From Phocoena phocoena (taxonomy: Eukaryota > Chordata > Mammalia > Artiodactyla > Phocoenidae), in NCBI RefSeq assembly GCF_963924675.1, contig NC_089220.1:48804639-48868638 (forward strand): a stretch of DNA of 64,000 nt, written 5' to 3'. Of the stretch, positions 11,641-23,382 are shown piece by piece; position 1 is the first letter of the stretch, and each line of letters starts with the position of its first letter. The position numbers and the translations under genes were made by a program. The notes below the pieces were generated by a model, which was not told the DNA's origin, did no database searches, and worked only from the letters and a program-made list of their open reading frames with translations.

Positions 11641-12847
11641 CTCTCAAGTCCCCTCTTAACCTAGGATTTTCAGAGGCTGAGCATCAGTTTAATCCAGGCC
11701 AGGCCTGGGAGACAGAGGAATTCCATGGAACTTAATGAGAATCCATCCAAACTAGCCTTTTTACATTTTCAAATTAGAGCATAAAAGTCACCACCCCTGG
11801 CAAGTGGCCTGGATCTCTGCCCCTTCAGCACCCCCATAAGCTTATCCTTATCACAGTCGGGGTATCTCTGACCTGCCAGAGGGAGAGGAAAACGAAAGGA
11901 TTAGGACCTGGTTTATGTCACTTAAAAACACAGTTCAAAGTGCCAGATTAAACCTGGATGGCACAGGAATGCAGTAGTTTGTCTTTGTTTATTTTGAGGA
12001 AGAGCAGGGACATCTGGGCAGCCAAATCCCCAAATCAAGACAGAATCACAAAGCCCATCTCCCAGGTATCTTTTGTCTAAGGAGTCACCCTCAGATGCTG
12101 CTGGGTCTCGCCCAGGCTCCTGCTGAGGCAAAACTCCCACCAAAGTGCCCATAGTCAGGAGGGGCCCAGGGCCAGCTCACAACTGACCCACAATGCTGAC
12201 CAGGGGTTCACAGACTCTTTTGTTCTTTAAAAAATGGACACTTTTGAGAAACTGATGACAACCGTTACCCCTCTCCTCAACACCAACAAAACGCACATAA
12301 TACCCAGGATTCTTCACATAATTTCAGAGGTGCACAGGCTAACTGGAGCCCATCCTATAATCCTTGAGCCCCAGATTAAGAACTATCATAAACATGATGG
12401 AGGATTAAGAACCTGAAATGTCTAGGCTTTTTCATCCACACGTGAGGATAGTCAAGGTGGGGATGGGTTGGGATGGATAAGGAGAAAAGTTGTCTGTATT
12501 CTTTTTATTCCTGTTCTGTTTGTTAACAGAAATTTGGCAGAAATGTAGATATACGCAATCATTAATTTTCTGGTCCTTTTATTAAACTGAAGTGATTTTG
12601 TTATTTTAGGGACATTAATAATTGACTATATGAAATTTAACCTGCTTATAAATAATCACGCTTGGCAAATTTAAAAGTATAATCTTCAAGACAATTAAAT
12701 ATTTACTAGGTGAATTGACTTTAAAATATTTTATATTTGTGGTGGGGTATGAAAGTACTATACTGTTCAACAATTTACGTTTAATTTTCACTATTTTATA
12801 AGAAGTACCCCAGAACGGTAAAGATTTTCTTTAAATAAAAAACTGTG
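11641..12847. other. Intergenic DNA, nothing recognised
   Basis: Unique-looking sequence. A piece near 12,330-12,390 ending 'gagccccagattaagaac' resembles an old dispersed repeat I cannot name. Confidence 0.35.
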
Positions 12848-13720
12848 TTTTTTTTTTTTTTTTTTAATCCTTTGTCTATCTCAAGTTCATGTGTCTAAGA
12901 GGAGGACTGGTTCTTTCCCCCTCTATACTTGAGATTGTTCTATCTCCTGTTTGTTAGTCATTTGGGTTGCATACTCATGTTCCTACTCTCACAGCCCTGG
13001 CCAACTGTCTGCCAACTCTGTGCCCAATCTCCTAAGAGTGAGCCCACCAGCAGAGAAGGCATTGGGGTCTGTCTTCCTTTTCTGTAAAATGATAGTGGCT
13101 CCCTGAACGTCATAAGCCTGCATTTATAACATTTTCCATTGATTCTAAGACACACCTTTCCTTACGTACCCTGAAGGAAAAAACACTGTCCATTCAACTA
13201 GGACACAATGCCTTAACAATAGACTCCACAGTTATGCAAGCCTCTCCTTGCTTTGACTTTTTTAATTCAAGAAGTGTTGGCATTTTCTCCGGTCACTCAA
13301 CTGGGCTTGTGATGGCAACCCTATCGTGGATCTCAGTAAGAGCTTCTTCTACTTCAGGGATGGTTCTTCCTCTCTTTGCTTCCAGAAAGCACTCAGTTGT
13401 TGCATTGCAAAAACTATGAACTTGTGTTCATTCCTCCAACCACGTATATCTGCTTCACCAATATCAAAGCCCTGTTGCTCTGCTTCTACACCTTTTTGCA
13501 CACGTGATAATTTTTCATTTCAATGCCAAGTCATAGTGTAATCTTTCTGAGAGCCTTTTAAAAGGCAACTCAACACCTGCAGTAAGAAGAGTGCACTTAA
13601 TTCGACTGAGCTGATGGCAATATGAGCAACTATGTCCAAGTTGGAGCACCATTTACAACTGCATCTCCACTGAGCTCAGCTGACACCATCAACTGATCCC
13701 CAGAGATGCTGGAAGGTGGG
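12848..13720 (-). pseudogene. Possible processed pseudogene, parent unidentified
   Basis: On the minus strand two adjacent reading frames give plausible, low-complexity-free protein. One, near 13,500-13,360, includes EAEQQGFDIGEADIRGWRNE. The second, near 13,385-13,210, includes TIPEVEEALTEIHDRVAITS and then LELKKSKQGEACITVESIVK. The frame shifts between them around 13,380, and an in-frame stop (TGA near 13,297) sits in the second. A run of 18 T at 12,848-12,865 would be a 3' poly-A tail in this orientation, with the intervening 330 bases as 3' UTR. No intron-like gaps are seen. I do not recognise the parent protein and could not identify a target-site duplication, so retroposition is inferred. 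Confidence 0.4.
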
Positions 13721-14479
13721 AAATGTGCCTTCTATAATAATGAAATATGGTGCCCTCTCCCTACCCCATCCCATCCTCTTAACGTCTCACTTAGACCAGA
13801 AGTCATAACTAAAATTAGGAGGAAAATAATTCCAACCAAGAAGAAGATAATGGTTAAAAAAATAATATAGTCTTTTCACTATTCTGATTCATTTCACTGT
13901 TCTGACTCATTTCCATTGCTCTATCTTATAGCGAGGGCCTCAAAGCTATCTTTCTTCCCTACTCCCCTACACTATGTCACATTACTTTACAGTGATCTTA
14001 AAGACAGTATCTCACTACATCTCTTTTTCTTCCCTCAACTTGTCTCTTTTTTTCCTCTCTAATAACCTGGAAGTATAAGTAACTACCCGACTCCTATGAC
14101 ATCTGTTAATGCTAGTACCTTGACATCGAGTTTATAATAAAATTCCTTCCTCTCATTTGTATCATGATTCCCCATAAAAGTTTCATTGAGTAGTAGAGAC
14201 AGGAAGAGACTATGATTTTTGAGATGATGAAGTGGGGGGTCGGGGGAAGCATGGAGTGTTGGTGAGGAAACAAGTACTAGCGCTCAACCTCCTACATTAG
14301 TGTTTATCTTCTCTGATGCTGACTCCTGTGGGAAGAGCCAGTCCACAAACAGAAGAAACTGTTACTGAGATCCTGGAAAGGATATCCCATCACAAGCCCA
14401 CCTCAGGATGCAAAGGATGTATTGTGGATTCCTTATAAGTTGAAGTCTGTTAATCTATGCTCAATTTAGTAAATACTCA
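13721..14479. other. Intergenic DNA, nothing recognised
   Basis: AT-rich unique-looking sequence without recognisable repeats or coding potential. Confidence 0.4.
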
Positions 14480-14534
14480 TTAAAAGACTATGCACAAATT
14501 GGGAAACATATCTGAAAAAAAATGGAATTACTTT

Positions 14535-14600
14535 GTTCTGCACCTGAAACTAACACAACTATACTTCAATTTAAAAAATAAGTAAAAATTAAAAAAAAGA
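14535..14600 (+). mobile_element. L1 3' terminal fragment
   Basis: 'cacctgaaactaacacaac' followed by 'tatacttcaattt' and an A-rich tail: the last few dozen bases of an L1, severely 5'-truncated. Confidence 0.65.
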
Positions 14601-16324
14601 ATAAACAAAAAAGTGTGCTTGCAATAGCCTATAAGATTTTTCCTAAAAATAACATTTTCCAATTTTATATATAGCCAACAACTACAGGAAAAAGAGAAAA
14701 ACAAAATACTGAGATTTCCAGAGGCAAACAAAACCTATATTTTATTTTAAAAAACAAAAACAAAAGAAAAGACTATGCACAACTCATACCAGGAAGGATG
14801 CTGTTGGAGATTCAAGGATGAAAGTCATGGTCCTGCCCTCCAGTGATTCAATATCTAGGGCTGTTCTCAACTTGGGGATGGGGAAAGAGGCAGGGAGGTG
14901 ACACTGACCCTTTTGTGAATCAGATGACGTTTACAGGCCCCAGAAAATTGTTCCAGATCCCCATGCACATACACACGATTTTACAAATAACTTCTTGGGG
15001 CTTATACAGCTCCTGGACATTGGAGGAGTAGCTCATGTGTGTGTCCCATAACATCCAGCCACAAACCTCACACAGATGAGCTTTTCCTCACAGTTACCCC
15101 ATCCAAGTACAAAGAGAGTAAGCCAGTCAAATAGTTCCAGAAGAAAGCAAGAGCCTGCCCTTTTTGCCCAGGTTTTCTTGATCAACAGCTGCTGCAGAAA
15201 CATCTTACTCTTCACCCTCAGACTTGGTGTTTTGAGGCCTTCTTTCCTGACAGGGGATGACTGTATCCACCAGAATGCACAGCCAGCCAGGGTGCCCTAG
15301 TCAGGGAAGCCAAGGCTCTCCTCGCTGGACTTGCCCACAATACCCCGGCCTCCTCGTCCCTTTCCAGACCCTGGGAGACACTGAAGCCTCATTTTACCAG
15401 ATGACCCATGCAGAAAGGAGGGCTCCTCTTAAAGAGGTTAGGAGACCCTGCCCTGCAGGGAAATCTCTGGCCAGGGCTATGGCTGCAAGGACTTACTGGC
15501 ATTTGTGAGTTGCCTGGTGTTTGGGGATTTTCCAGTCATTTACTACTCTGGAAAAGCAACCAGATGGTTCATTTTAAGTCAGGATGTTGAAGTGTCACTG
15601 AATCACTGGGGACGGACATCTGGGATCAGAGCCTTGTCTTGATTGGAGCCAGAGCCTCAGTATCACTTAAGGACACAGACACTTTGGCTTCCTCCCCACA
15701 TTAACTTGTGAATATAAATATGAGACTTCTATTATGTTCCCCACACCCTCTCTCACAAAAGGGGACAGAGTTCCTGTCTTGGTTTTTCATTGTGACCTTC
15801 AGGCCTAGAGCCACAAAGGATCTGTCGAAACTCTGAAGCCACAGTCATTTTCTAGTGTTTGTCATCCTTCTTCTCTGGATGCTGGTGCTTCAAGGGACAC
15901 TGCAGGGGAGGCCTCTTTTGAAATACTACCACTACTAGTATTAGTACTAATGGTAATAATATACAGTGTTTTTTGGTTTAAAAAGGGCTTTCATCTTTAC
16001 TGTTATTTTAACAATTGTTATTCTCCCAAGATAATGTATCAGTCGGGATCTCAGCAGGAGTCAGGGGGCACATTTAAGGAGTTTAATTGAAAATTATTTA
16101 AAGAAGGAACTATTTACAGAGATACATCAGAGTCCAATCAGGAAAACAGAAACCATGCCAATTATTTTGATAAAGAGAATGTTTAAAAGAGTCAGAGATC
16201 TTTACATGATTCATACAGACAGAAGGCAGAATGGTAGTTGCAGGCTTGGGGAGCAGGGAAGGAGAGTTATTGTTTAATGGATAGAGTTTCAGTTTTAAAA
16301 GATCAAGGTTAGACATAAATACAT
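14601..16324. other. Intergenic DNA, little recognised
   Basis: Mostly unique sequence. Near 15,930-16,110 there are MIR-like and old-repeat-like patches ('gtatcagtcgggatctcagc'), not assignable. Short open frames at 15,033-15,590 overlap on both strands and lack any family signal. Confidence 0.35.
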
Positions 16325-16545
16325 TACCATGTGTAAAATAGATAGCAAGTGGGAACCTGCTGTATAGCACAGGGAGCTCGGTTGGGTCCTCTGTGACGAC
16401 CTAGATGGGTGGGATGGGAGGGTGGGAGGGAGGTCCAAGAGGGAGGTGCTATAGGTATACATATAGCTGATTCATTTCATTGTACAGCGGAAACTAATAC
16501 AACAGTGTAAAGCCATTTTACTCCAATAAATAAATAAATAAAAGA
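16325..16545 (+). mobile_element. L1 3' end fragment
   Basis: Contains 'cctgctgtatagcacaggg', a GGGTGGGAGGGAGG tract, 'gctgattcatttcattgtac' and 'cagcggaaactaatacaac', ending in an AAATA tail. Typical 5'-truncated L1 3' UTR. Confidence 0.9.
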
Positions 16546-16629
16546 TCAAGACGGTCTGTAAATCTGTTTCCCAACAATGTGAATACACTTAGTGCAACTC
16601 AACTGGACACTTAAAAATGTTTAAAACGA

Positions 16630-16836
16630 GGACTTCCCAGGTGGCGCAGTGGTTGGGAGTCTGCCTGCCGATGCAGGGGACATGGGTTCGTGTCCCGGTC
16701 CGGGAGGGTCCCACATGCCGCAGAGCGGCTGGGACAGTGAGCCATGGCCGCTGAGCCTGCGCGTCCAGAGCCTGTGCTCCTCAAGGGAGAGGCCACAGCA
16801 GTGACAGGCCCGCGTGCCGCAAAAAAAAAAAAAAAA
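16630..16836 (+). mobile_element. CHR-2-type SINE
   Basis: Complete copy with a 16-base A-tail. Target-site duplication AAAAATGTTTAAAACGA at 16,613-16,629 and AAAAATGTTTAAGACGA at 16,832-16,848 (one mismatch). Confidence 0.95.
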
Positions 16837-17193
16837 TGTTTAAGACGATAAATTTTATGTTATTTTTACCACAATAAAATGAAAAACAGGTTGGAGATCT
16901 GAATACGTGAAACGGTTCACTGAGATAACACACGAAAGTAACTGGAAAATAGCAGCTAGCACTCCTGGGGCCAGGGAACCAAGGGAAAGAGCTCGGAGTA
17001 GTTATAACGCAGCACCTGAGAGCGGGCACAATGAGGACGCTGCTGGGAGTGTCAGAAAAAAGGAGGCTGGACCCCGGTGCCTGGGGAACTTGCCTTTGTG
17101 AGACGACTGGAACAGGAAGAACAAGCCAGGGGAAGACCACGTCTCTCGGCCCCTGCAGGATCCCTGTCGCACTGCGCATGTGCAGAACTGGGC

Positions 17194-17226
17194 GGGGGGG
17201 GGGGGGGGGGGGGGGGGGGGCGGGGG
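17194..17226 (+). repeat. Homopolymer G run
   Basis: 27 consecutive G from 17,194 to 17,220, one C, then five more G. Guanine-quadruplex forming potential is obvious. The glycine- or proline-rich open frames across it on either strand are artefacts of the homopolymer. The surrounding 16,849-18,000 has nothing else recognised. Confidence 0.95.
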
Positions 17227-17974
17227 AGCTGCCACAAAGAAGAGTGTAATTTGCAAACTCCCAGCCCAGCACCAAAAAGCAGGTCACAGGGTGGTTAGGG
17301 GCTGAGCATTATTAGGTTAATAATGGTGTGGTTTCACAAAAGGTGCGGGCAGGGTTAAGGCAATGATAAAACAACCAGCAACTGGAAACAGCCGGTGGCA
17401 GTTACCACCCTGAAGCCTAAGGGTTCAGATGAAGGATCATGACACGTAGGGACCTTGTCAGGCTCATGGCTGTGGAAGAGGGGCTGCCCAGTGGGAACTG
17501 TGGCCAGCTGCCCAAACCAGGGCTAATCAAGGAGGGGATGGGCAGGGGTTGGGGGATAACCCCCTGACGTCTCGCTCCTCCCACCTGCTGATTTCCTGAA
17601 ACTGCTGCAGCTTGTCCAGACCAAACTGGAAGTCGGAGGGCAATATGTTTAATGGTCGTTTAATGAAAACGGAACTTACCATATACATTTATCTGCATCT
17701 TCATCTCCCCACCTAAGGACAACAATAACAACAACAGCAACAAAATAGGAATCTCTCCTAGTTTAAATAGATCAACTCATTCTTTCTAACAGGCTTAATA
17801 ACTCGGCATGAAGGAAATTTGGTTTAAGCAGGAAAAATTGGCAGTATTTTTTAAATCTGTTGAATGCCTAATATATGCCACTAAAACACTTGCTTATTGA
17901 TTTTCACAAACACCTGAATGTAAAGAGTGGACTAAATGCTTAATACCTGCTTCTCTTGACAGTGGTTGAGAAAT

Positions 17975-18085
17975 CAGTTTGGCTTCAGGTTCCCCATCTA
18001 AAATAGGAATGACAATAATACACATCTCACAGGATTGTTATAAGATGAAATGAGAAAAAAATAGGTGAAAGCACTGTGGAAAGGT
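17975..18085 (+). repeat. MIR 3' part
   Basis: 'caggttccccatctaaaatagg', then 'acatctcacaggattgttataag' and 'gtgaaagcactgtgg': the 3' half of a MIR. Confidence 0.7.
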
Positions 18086-18136
18086 TGGGTTGTTTTCTAT
18101 TCTCTTTAGTTCTCCCTGGATCTCAGTGTTTAGAGT

Positions 18137-18665
18137 ACCACCATTACCATTATCACTATCAGCATCATCACCACCACCATCATCATCACTTTTCTCATCA
18201 CCGCCATCACCACTACCACCATCATCATCATCACCATTATCATTATCACCATCACCACCTCAATCGACTTCATCACCACCATCACCACCATCATCACCAC
18301 CATCACCACTACCATCATAATCATCATCACCATTATCATTATCACCATCATCATAACCACACCCACCATCACCTTCCTCACCACCCTTATCACCACCATC
18401 ACCTTCATCATCACCACCATCACCACTACCATCATCATCACCATTATCATTATCACCATCATCACCACCACCACCATCACCTTCCTCATCACCATTAACA
18501 ACACCACCATCACCATCACCACTATCATCATATCATCATCACCACCACCACCACCATCACCTTCCTCATCACCACCATCACCACTACCATCATCATCATA
18601 TCATCATCACCACTACTACCACCATCATCATCATAACTGCCATCTTCAACATCGTCTCCACCATG
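18137..18665 (+). repeat. CAY (CAC/CAT/ATC) trinucleotide array
   Basis: About 530 bases of CAC, CAT, ATC and TAC triplets, pyrimidine-poor G-free on the plus strand. Recurring sub-blocks give a loose higher-order structure: 'cactacc' recurs at about 18,211, 18,307, 18,424 and 18,582, and 'cttcctcatc' at 18,481 and 18,561. One frame reads as almost pure histidine and another as serine/proline, which is expected from the base composition and not evidence of a gene. Confidence 0.95.
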
Positions 18666-18784
18666 ACTAACATCATCATAGTCATCACCATAATCATCAT
18701 TAACATTATCTTTTCTCCTGGTGCTAAATATCCTTGCCCTTGGGACCTTCATAATTTTATTGAGCAAAAAAACACTCTTGGAAG

Positions 18785-18905
18785 GAAATGAGATGTGGGA
18801 CTTGGAGTCAGGAGGGCCTCTGTCATTGACCATTTGTAGGCTCCTTCTGAGTTTCCCAGTTTCCTCATCTGTGAAGTGAGAATACCTACCTACCTCTGCT
18901 GATTA
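18785..18905 (+). repeat. MIR SINE relic
   Basis: 'gacttggagtcaggagggcc', 'gagtttcccagtttcctcatctg' and 'gtgagaatacctacctacctc' occur in MIR order. Confidence 0.7.
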
Positions 18906-19139
18906 GTCTCCCTTTGCCCCTCCAAATCCATTCTCTACCCTTTGCTGTTCTTTTCTGTGTCCATGGAGGATGACCTTTACAGACTGAACTACGTAGGCTC
19001 CCCTGTATGTCTATATGGCTGTATGAATATTGACAGAAGGGATAGAAAATACAGATGCCAAGCTTAAGTTATCTGGTTTAAGTGAGCAGGGGTTTTGGTG
19101 GGGGTACTAGAGATGTTAGGTGAAAAATAAATTTTAATT

Positions 19140-19500
19140 AGGTGAAAAAAAACTAGGGCAAAATGAAAAAAAATTACATCTAAAAACATTATGCTCAGTA
19201 AAAGAAAGGAGACACAAAATCATACCTATGTATTATAACATTTGTGTGAAACTCTAGAAAATGAAAACTAATCTATTGTGACAGAAAGCAGATCAGCGGT
19301 TGCCTGTGGCCAAAAGTGGAGGGAGAGATTGACCGTAGTAGGGTATGAGGGAATTTTTTAGGAGTAAAGGAAATATCTGGTATCTTGATTGTGGTAGTGG
19401 TTACAAGGTGCATAATGTCAAAACTCAACTACCTATACTTAAATGGGTACAGTTTATTATGTGTAAATTATACCTGAATAAAGTTGATTTTTTTAAATAT
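19140..19500 (+). mobile_element. Old L1 3' end (L1M-like)
   Basis: 'cagatcagcggttgcctg', 'ggtatcttgattgtggtagtgg' and 'gtaaattatacctgaataaag' are landmarks of older mammalian L1 3' UTRs. 18,906-19,139 has nothing recognised. Confidence 0.75.
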
Positions 19501-19859
19501 TCATGATATAAGTAGAAGATATATATCATAGAATTCTAGATGTGATATTACTATAAATTTGTACAACATGAATGCACACATAAGGACCAGAAGCTGACAT
19601 GGACCAGTGAACACAGCAGTTTGGTTCACAGATGCCTGCTACTTTATAAGCAACAAACAGAAAAGACAGCACTGAAGAGGACATCTGAAGACAGGGCCCA
19701 CCCAGCAATGCCAAACTCATTGATGAGGCTGCCTTTTAAGGAAATATGTATAGGCATAGTGGAAGGGTCAAGAGGAAACAAAGAAGACTCTATAGGGTCC
19801 TGATGGGTGTCTCATTTTAAAATAGTTTTATGCAATGGACTATTGAGTTATAATGAGGC

Positions 19860-19965
19860 TTACAGGTAGAAGGAACATGGTCTCAATGCCACTGTGATCA
19901 AATAAGTTTGCTAACCTCTCCAATTTTCAGTTGCTTACTTTATAAACTAAAAATAACATTAGCCT
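19860..19965 (+). repeat. MIR fragment, tentative
   Basis: 'gctaacctctccaattttcag' and 'cttactttataaactaaaaataac' loosely follow the MIR core. 19,501-19,859 and 19,966-20,098 hold nothing recognised. Confidence 0.4.
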
Positions 19966-20110
19966 TCAAACACCAAGTTCTCAAGACCCCAATTGCTATG
20001 AGAAATAATTCCAAAGACATGAAAGGAAACATCTATTGACTCAAACACAAAATGTGTTTGGCCCATCAGCCTTGTGCTAATTGTTCAGGAAATTTAAAAC
20101 ACAATTAGCT

Positions 20111-20898
20111 GGATCATATGGTAGCTCTAATTTTAGTTTTTTTAAGGAACCTCCATACTGTTCTCCATGGTGGCTCTACCAATTTACATGCCCACCAACA
20201 GTGTAGGAGGGTTCCCTTTTCCCCACACCATCTCAAGCATTTATTGTTTGTAGATTTTTTGACGACGGACATTCTGACCGGTATGAGGTGATACCTAATT
20301 GTAGTTTTGATACATACACCTCAATGTTCTTTGCAGCACTATTTATAATAGCCAGGACATGGAAGCAACCTAAATGTCCATCAACAGAGGAATGGATAAA
20401 GAAGATGTGGTACATATATACAATGGAATATTACTCAGCCATAAAAAGAACGAAATAATGCCATTTGCAGCAACATGGGTGGACCTAGAGATTATCATAC
20501 TGAGTGAAGTAAGTCAGAGAAAGACAAATATCATATATCACTTATATGTGGGATCTAAAAAATATGGTACAAATGAACTTATTTACAAAACAGAAATAGA
20601 GTCAGATGTAAAAACAAACTTATGGTTATGGGGGCGGGGAGGGATAAATTGGGAGATTGGGATTGACATATACACACTACTATATATAAAATAGATAACT
20701 AATAAGGATCTACTGTATAGCACAGGGAACTCTATTCAGTACTCTGTAATGGCCTATATGGGAAAAGGATCTAACAAAGAATGGATATATGTATATGTAT
20801 AACTGATTCACTTTGCTGTACACCTGAAACTAACACAACATTATAAATAAACTATACTCCAATAAAAAAAAAAAAACTTAGAGGCTAGAAAAAAACCC
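20111..20898 (+). mobile_element. L1 insertion with 5' inversion (twin priming)
   Basis: Two L1 segments in opposite orientation sit inside one target-site duplication. Bases 20,111-about 20,312 are the complement of the ORF2 C-terminal region (the 'ccaacagtgtaggagg' and 'ggtatgaggtgatacc' blocks). From about 20,313 the plus strand runs forward through the following ORF2 sequence ('gcagcactatttataatagcc', 'tggataaagaagatgtgg'), the 3' UTR and a tail at about 20,866. The duplication ACACAATTAGCT is exact at 20,099-20,110 and 20,899-20,910. The tail is A12, then about 12 non-A bases, then a second A-rich run before the duplication. Confidence 0.92.
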
Positions 20899-20910
20899 AC
20901 ACAATTAGCT

Positions 20911-21600
20911 CCTTGAATTTATGGAACCAAGTAGAACCCATCCTCTTACGCCAGTCAAGTGGCTTTTACCCCGGCCATGTCCCACAATCATCTACAGAAC
21001 TTAAAAAGTACAGATTCCTGAACACATCTCTTGGAATGTATGACTCAGTGGGCCTGGGATGCAGCCCAGAGAGCTGTGTAAGTTCCACGGTGACTCGGCA
21101 CCATCAGCTAATGGTAAGAACTACACCGCCTGGCACTTGTCTTGGTATTTTTATGCAGCCTGAACATTCCAACATAGCCCTCTCAGAGCACACTCTCCAT
21201 TTTCTGGCATGAAAGAAGTTTTTGATATTCATTTAGCACTACCCCCAACTCCATGGCCTCAAGATTTGAAAGAACTACAAGGCAGCTTCCTTACCCAGCT
21301 GAGACTAGATACATCTGAACTAGGGTAAAGGAGACAGAGAGATAGGATGGTAGGGATCCCCTTCCATGTTTCCATTAAAAGGGCTAAATCTGAAATGTAA
21401 TTATTATGTATCTTCCTTTCTACTTCTTCTATTGGTGGTTGAGCTAGTTAACAAGTAATACCTGAGAAGCACCATTGGCACCTTATGCAATAAAATTTTA
21501 AGGAAATGAGACAACTTCCTGACCTGCTTATGACAACCTGACATACATGCCATCCTGAGATCCAGGCTTTTCAGGAATCAGAAAAATCAGCTTTTCATTC
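20911..21600. other. Intergenic DNA, mostly unrecognised
   Basis: 20,930-21,090 ('acagattcctgaacacatctc', 'gggatgcagcccagagagctg') weakly resembles an old hAT MER element in reverse. The remainder is unique-looking. Confidence 0.35.
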
Positions 21601-21604
21601 ATTT

Positions 21605-22850
21605 CTTCAAAAAATGTTTATTGTCTGCCTACTTCATACAAGCTCTGTTCTAGGCACTGGGGACACAGTGGGGCATGAAACAGACAAGGTTCCTTCTGTT
21701 CCTGGCTTACAAACTAGTTAGAAGAGACAAATATGAGACAACAAAACAAAAGATAGCATCAGATTATAGTCACTGTCATGCAAGAAATTAAAAATATGTT
21801 GTGATAAAGAGTGAAAGGCAGGAGGCAGGATGCAGGGGTGGACAATGAGATAGTGGGTAGTCAGGGAAGGCCTCCCTGAGGTGGTGAGATCTGAGCTGAG
21901 ATTTAAGGGAAGGAAGAAACCAGCATGCAGAAAGCCCGGAGGGGAGCCTGCAGAAGGAACAGTGCGACAGCCGGGGGTCTGACAGGAAGCAGAAGACACC
22001 CAAAAGTGACTCTGTACAAAAGTGAAGACAATGAACGTTAACGAAACTAGCAAGAGAGAGGGAATACCCCAGGGCTACCAAAAGTGGGGGGAGGGGCTTC
22101 CCTGGTGGCACAGTGGTTGAGAGTCCGGCCTGCCTATGCAGGGGACACGGGTTCGACCGGGAAGATCCCACATGCCGCGGAGCGGCTGGGCCCGTGAGCC
22201 ATGGCTGCTGAGCCTGTGTGTCCGGAGCCTGTGCTCCGCAACGGGAGAGGCCACAGCAGTGAGAGGCCCGTGTACCGCAAAAAAAAAAAAAAAAAAAAAA
22301 AAAAGTTGTGGGGGGAATAGGAGTACTCGAGGCCTGCAGGGGCAAAGGGAGGAGGGGTTGCTAAAAGATAGAGAAGGTCCCGTAGGAGTCATGGCCCTTG
22401 GCCAATCCCCAGGGACCGAGCCAGGAAGGAGCAGGGGGAATAAATACCCTAAAAAAAAATCTCCTTCCTCTCTCTCTCTGATATTCCGCTAGTACTTCCT
22501 ATTGGCTAATTCCAATAGGAAACCAGAAGGTGAGAATGTCCATTGATGCAGTTCACACAGTCAGCCTGCTGGGGCACAGAACACGGTTGGAAAGCGTGGA
22601 AATGGGGTGTGGAAGGGTAAGTGGAAGGCATCAGCACAAACAACAAGGGAAAAGGTTTGAGACGGGAAAGAGCATAGCTTGTTCAAGGAACAGAAGGGCC
22701 ATGGGGCTGGAGCGTAGTGGTCAAGGTAGAGGAGGAGGGCAGGGAGGAAGCCAGGCCAGATCATGCGGGGCCTTGTACGCCATGCTGAGGTGCTGGTACT
22801 TCACTCTGTGCCCAACAGGAGGCCTTGGGATGGTCTGGATGGGAGCTAGG
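21605..22850 (-). mobile_element. L2 LINE relic split by a SINE
   Basis: The complement of L2 runs through 'atgtttattgtctgcctac', 'ttctaggcactggggacac', 'gggaaggcctccctgaggtgg' and, after the SINE at 22,094-22,304, 'gccaggccagatcatgcggggcc' and 'gccttgggatggtctggatg'. Coding capacity is lost; the minus-strand open frames here are only composites of L2 relic and SINE. Confidence 0.75.
22094..22304 (+). mobile_element. CHR-2-type SINE within L2
   Basis: Complete copy with a 26-base A-tail and a small deletion after the B box (GGTTCGACCGGG). Imperfect target-site duplication: AAAAGTGGGGGGA upstream and AAAAGTTGTGGGGGGA downstream. Confidence 0.92.
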
Positions 22851-23124
22851 ATCCGATTCTCACACTTGGAAGGCCTGCTCTACCTGCTGTGTGGGGTAGG
22901 AACTGCAGGAGCAGTGTGTGTATGGTGGGGGGAGGAGAGGAACAGGAAGCAACCAGCATAGCAGGGCTGCAACCAACTAACCCCAGAACGCAAATGTGCA
23001 CAGAAATTGGACTTCCACTTGGTCTTGAGCTGATCTCGTCTTGCTCACCAGTTCCTACCCATGACAGGAAAGCAAAAGGAGCCAGGGGATAACCTTTAGA
23101 CCAACACAATCATTTGAAGTCCCT

Positions 23125-23382
23125 TTTTAGGGGAGGGAGAGGGATGGACTGGGAGTTTGGATGCAAACGATTACATTTAGAATGGATAAACAACAAGGTC
23201 CTACTGTATAGCACAGGGAACTACATCCAATCTCCTGGGATAAACCATAATGAAAAAGAATATTAAAAAAGAATGTCTACATGTTTATAACTGAGTCACT
23301 TTGCTGTACAACAGAGACTGGCACGACATTGTAAATCAACTACACTTCAATTTTTTAAAAAAGGAAAAAAACAATAAATAAA
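23125..23382 (+). mobile_element. L1 3' end fragment
   Basis: 'ggtcctactgtatagcacagg', 'gtcactttgctgtacaacag' and 'gtaaatcaactacacttcaa' followed by an A-rich tail: 5'-truncated L1. Confidence 0.88.

Noticed and set aside
17031..17298. Glycine-rich and proline-rich frames on both strands
   Set aside because: They are produced by the 27-base G homopolymer and have no similarity or signals outside it.
18076..18498. 140-codon open frame rich in histidine
   Set aside because: It is the direct translation of the CAY trinucleotide array; other frames of the same array are equally open, and no start context or splice signals support it.
18137..18665. CRISPR-like array
   Set aside because: Repeat units are simple trinucleotides without unique spacers, and the sequence is mammalian.
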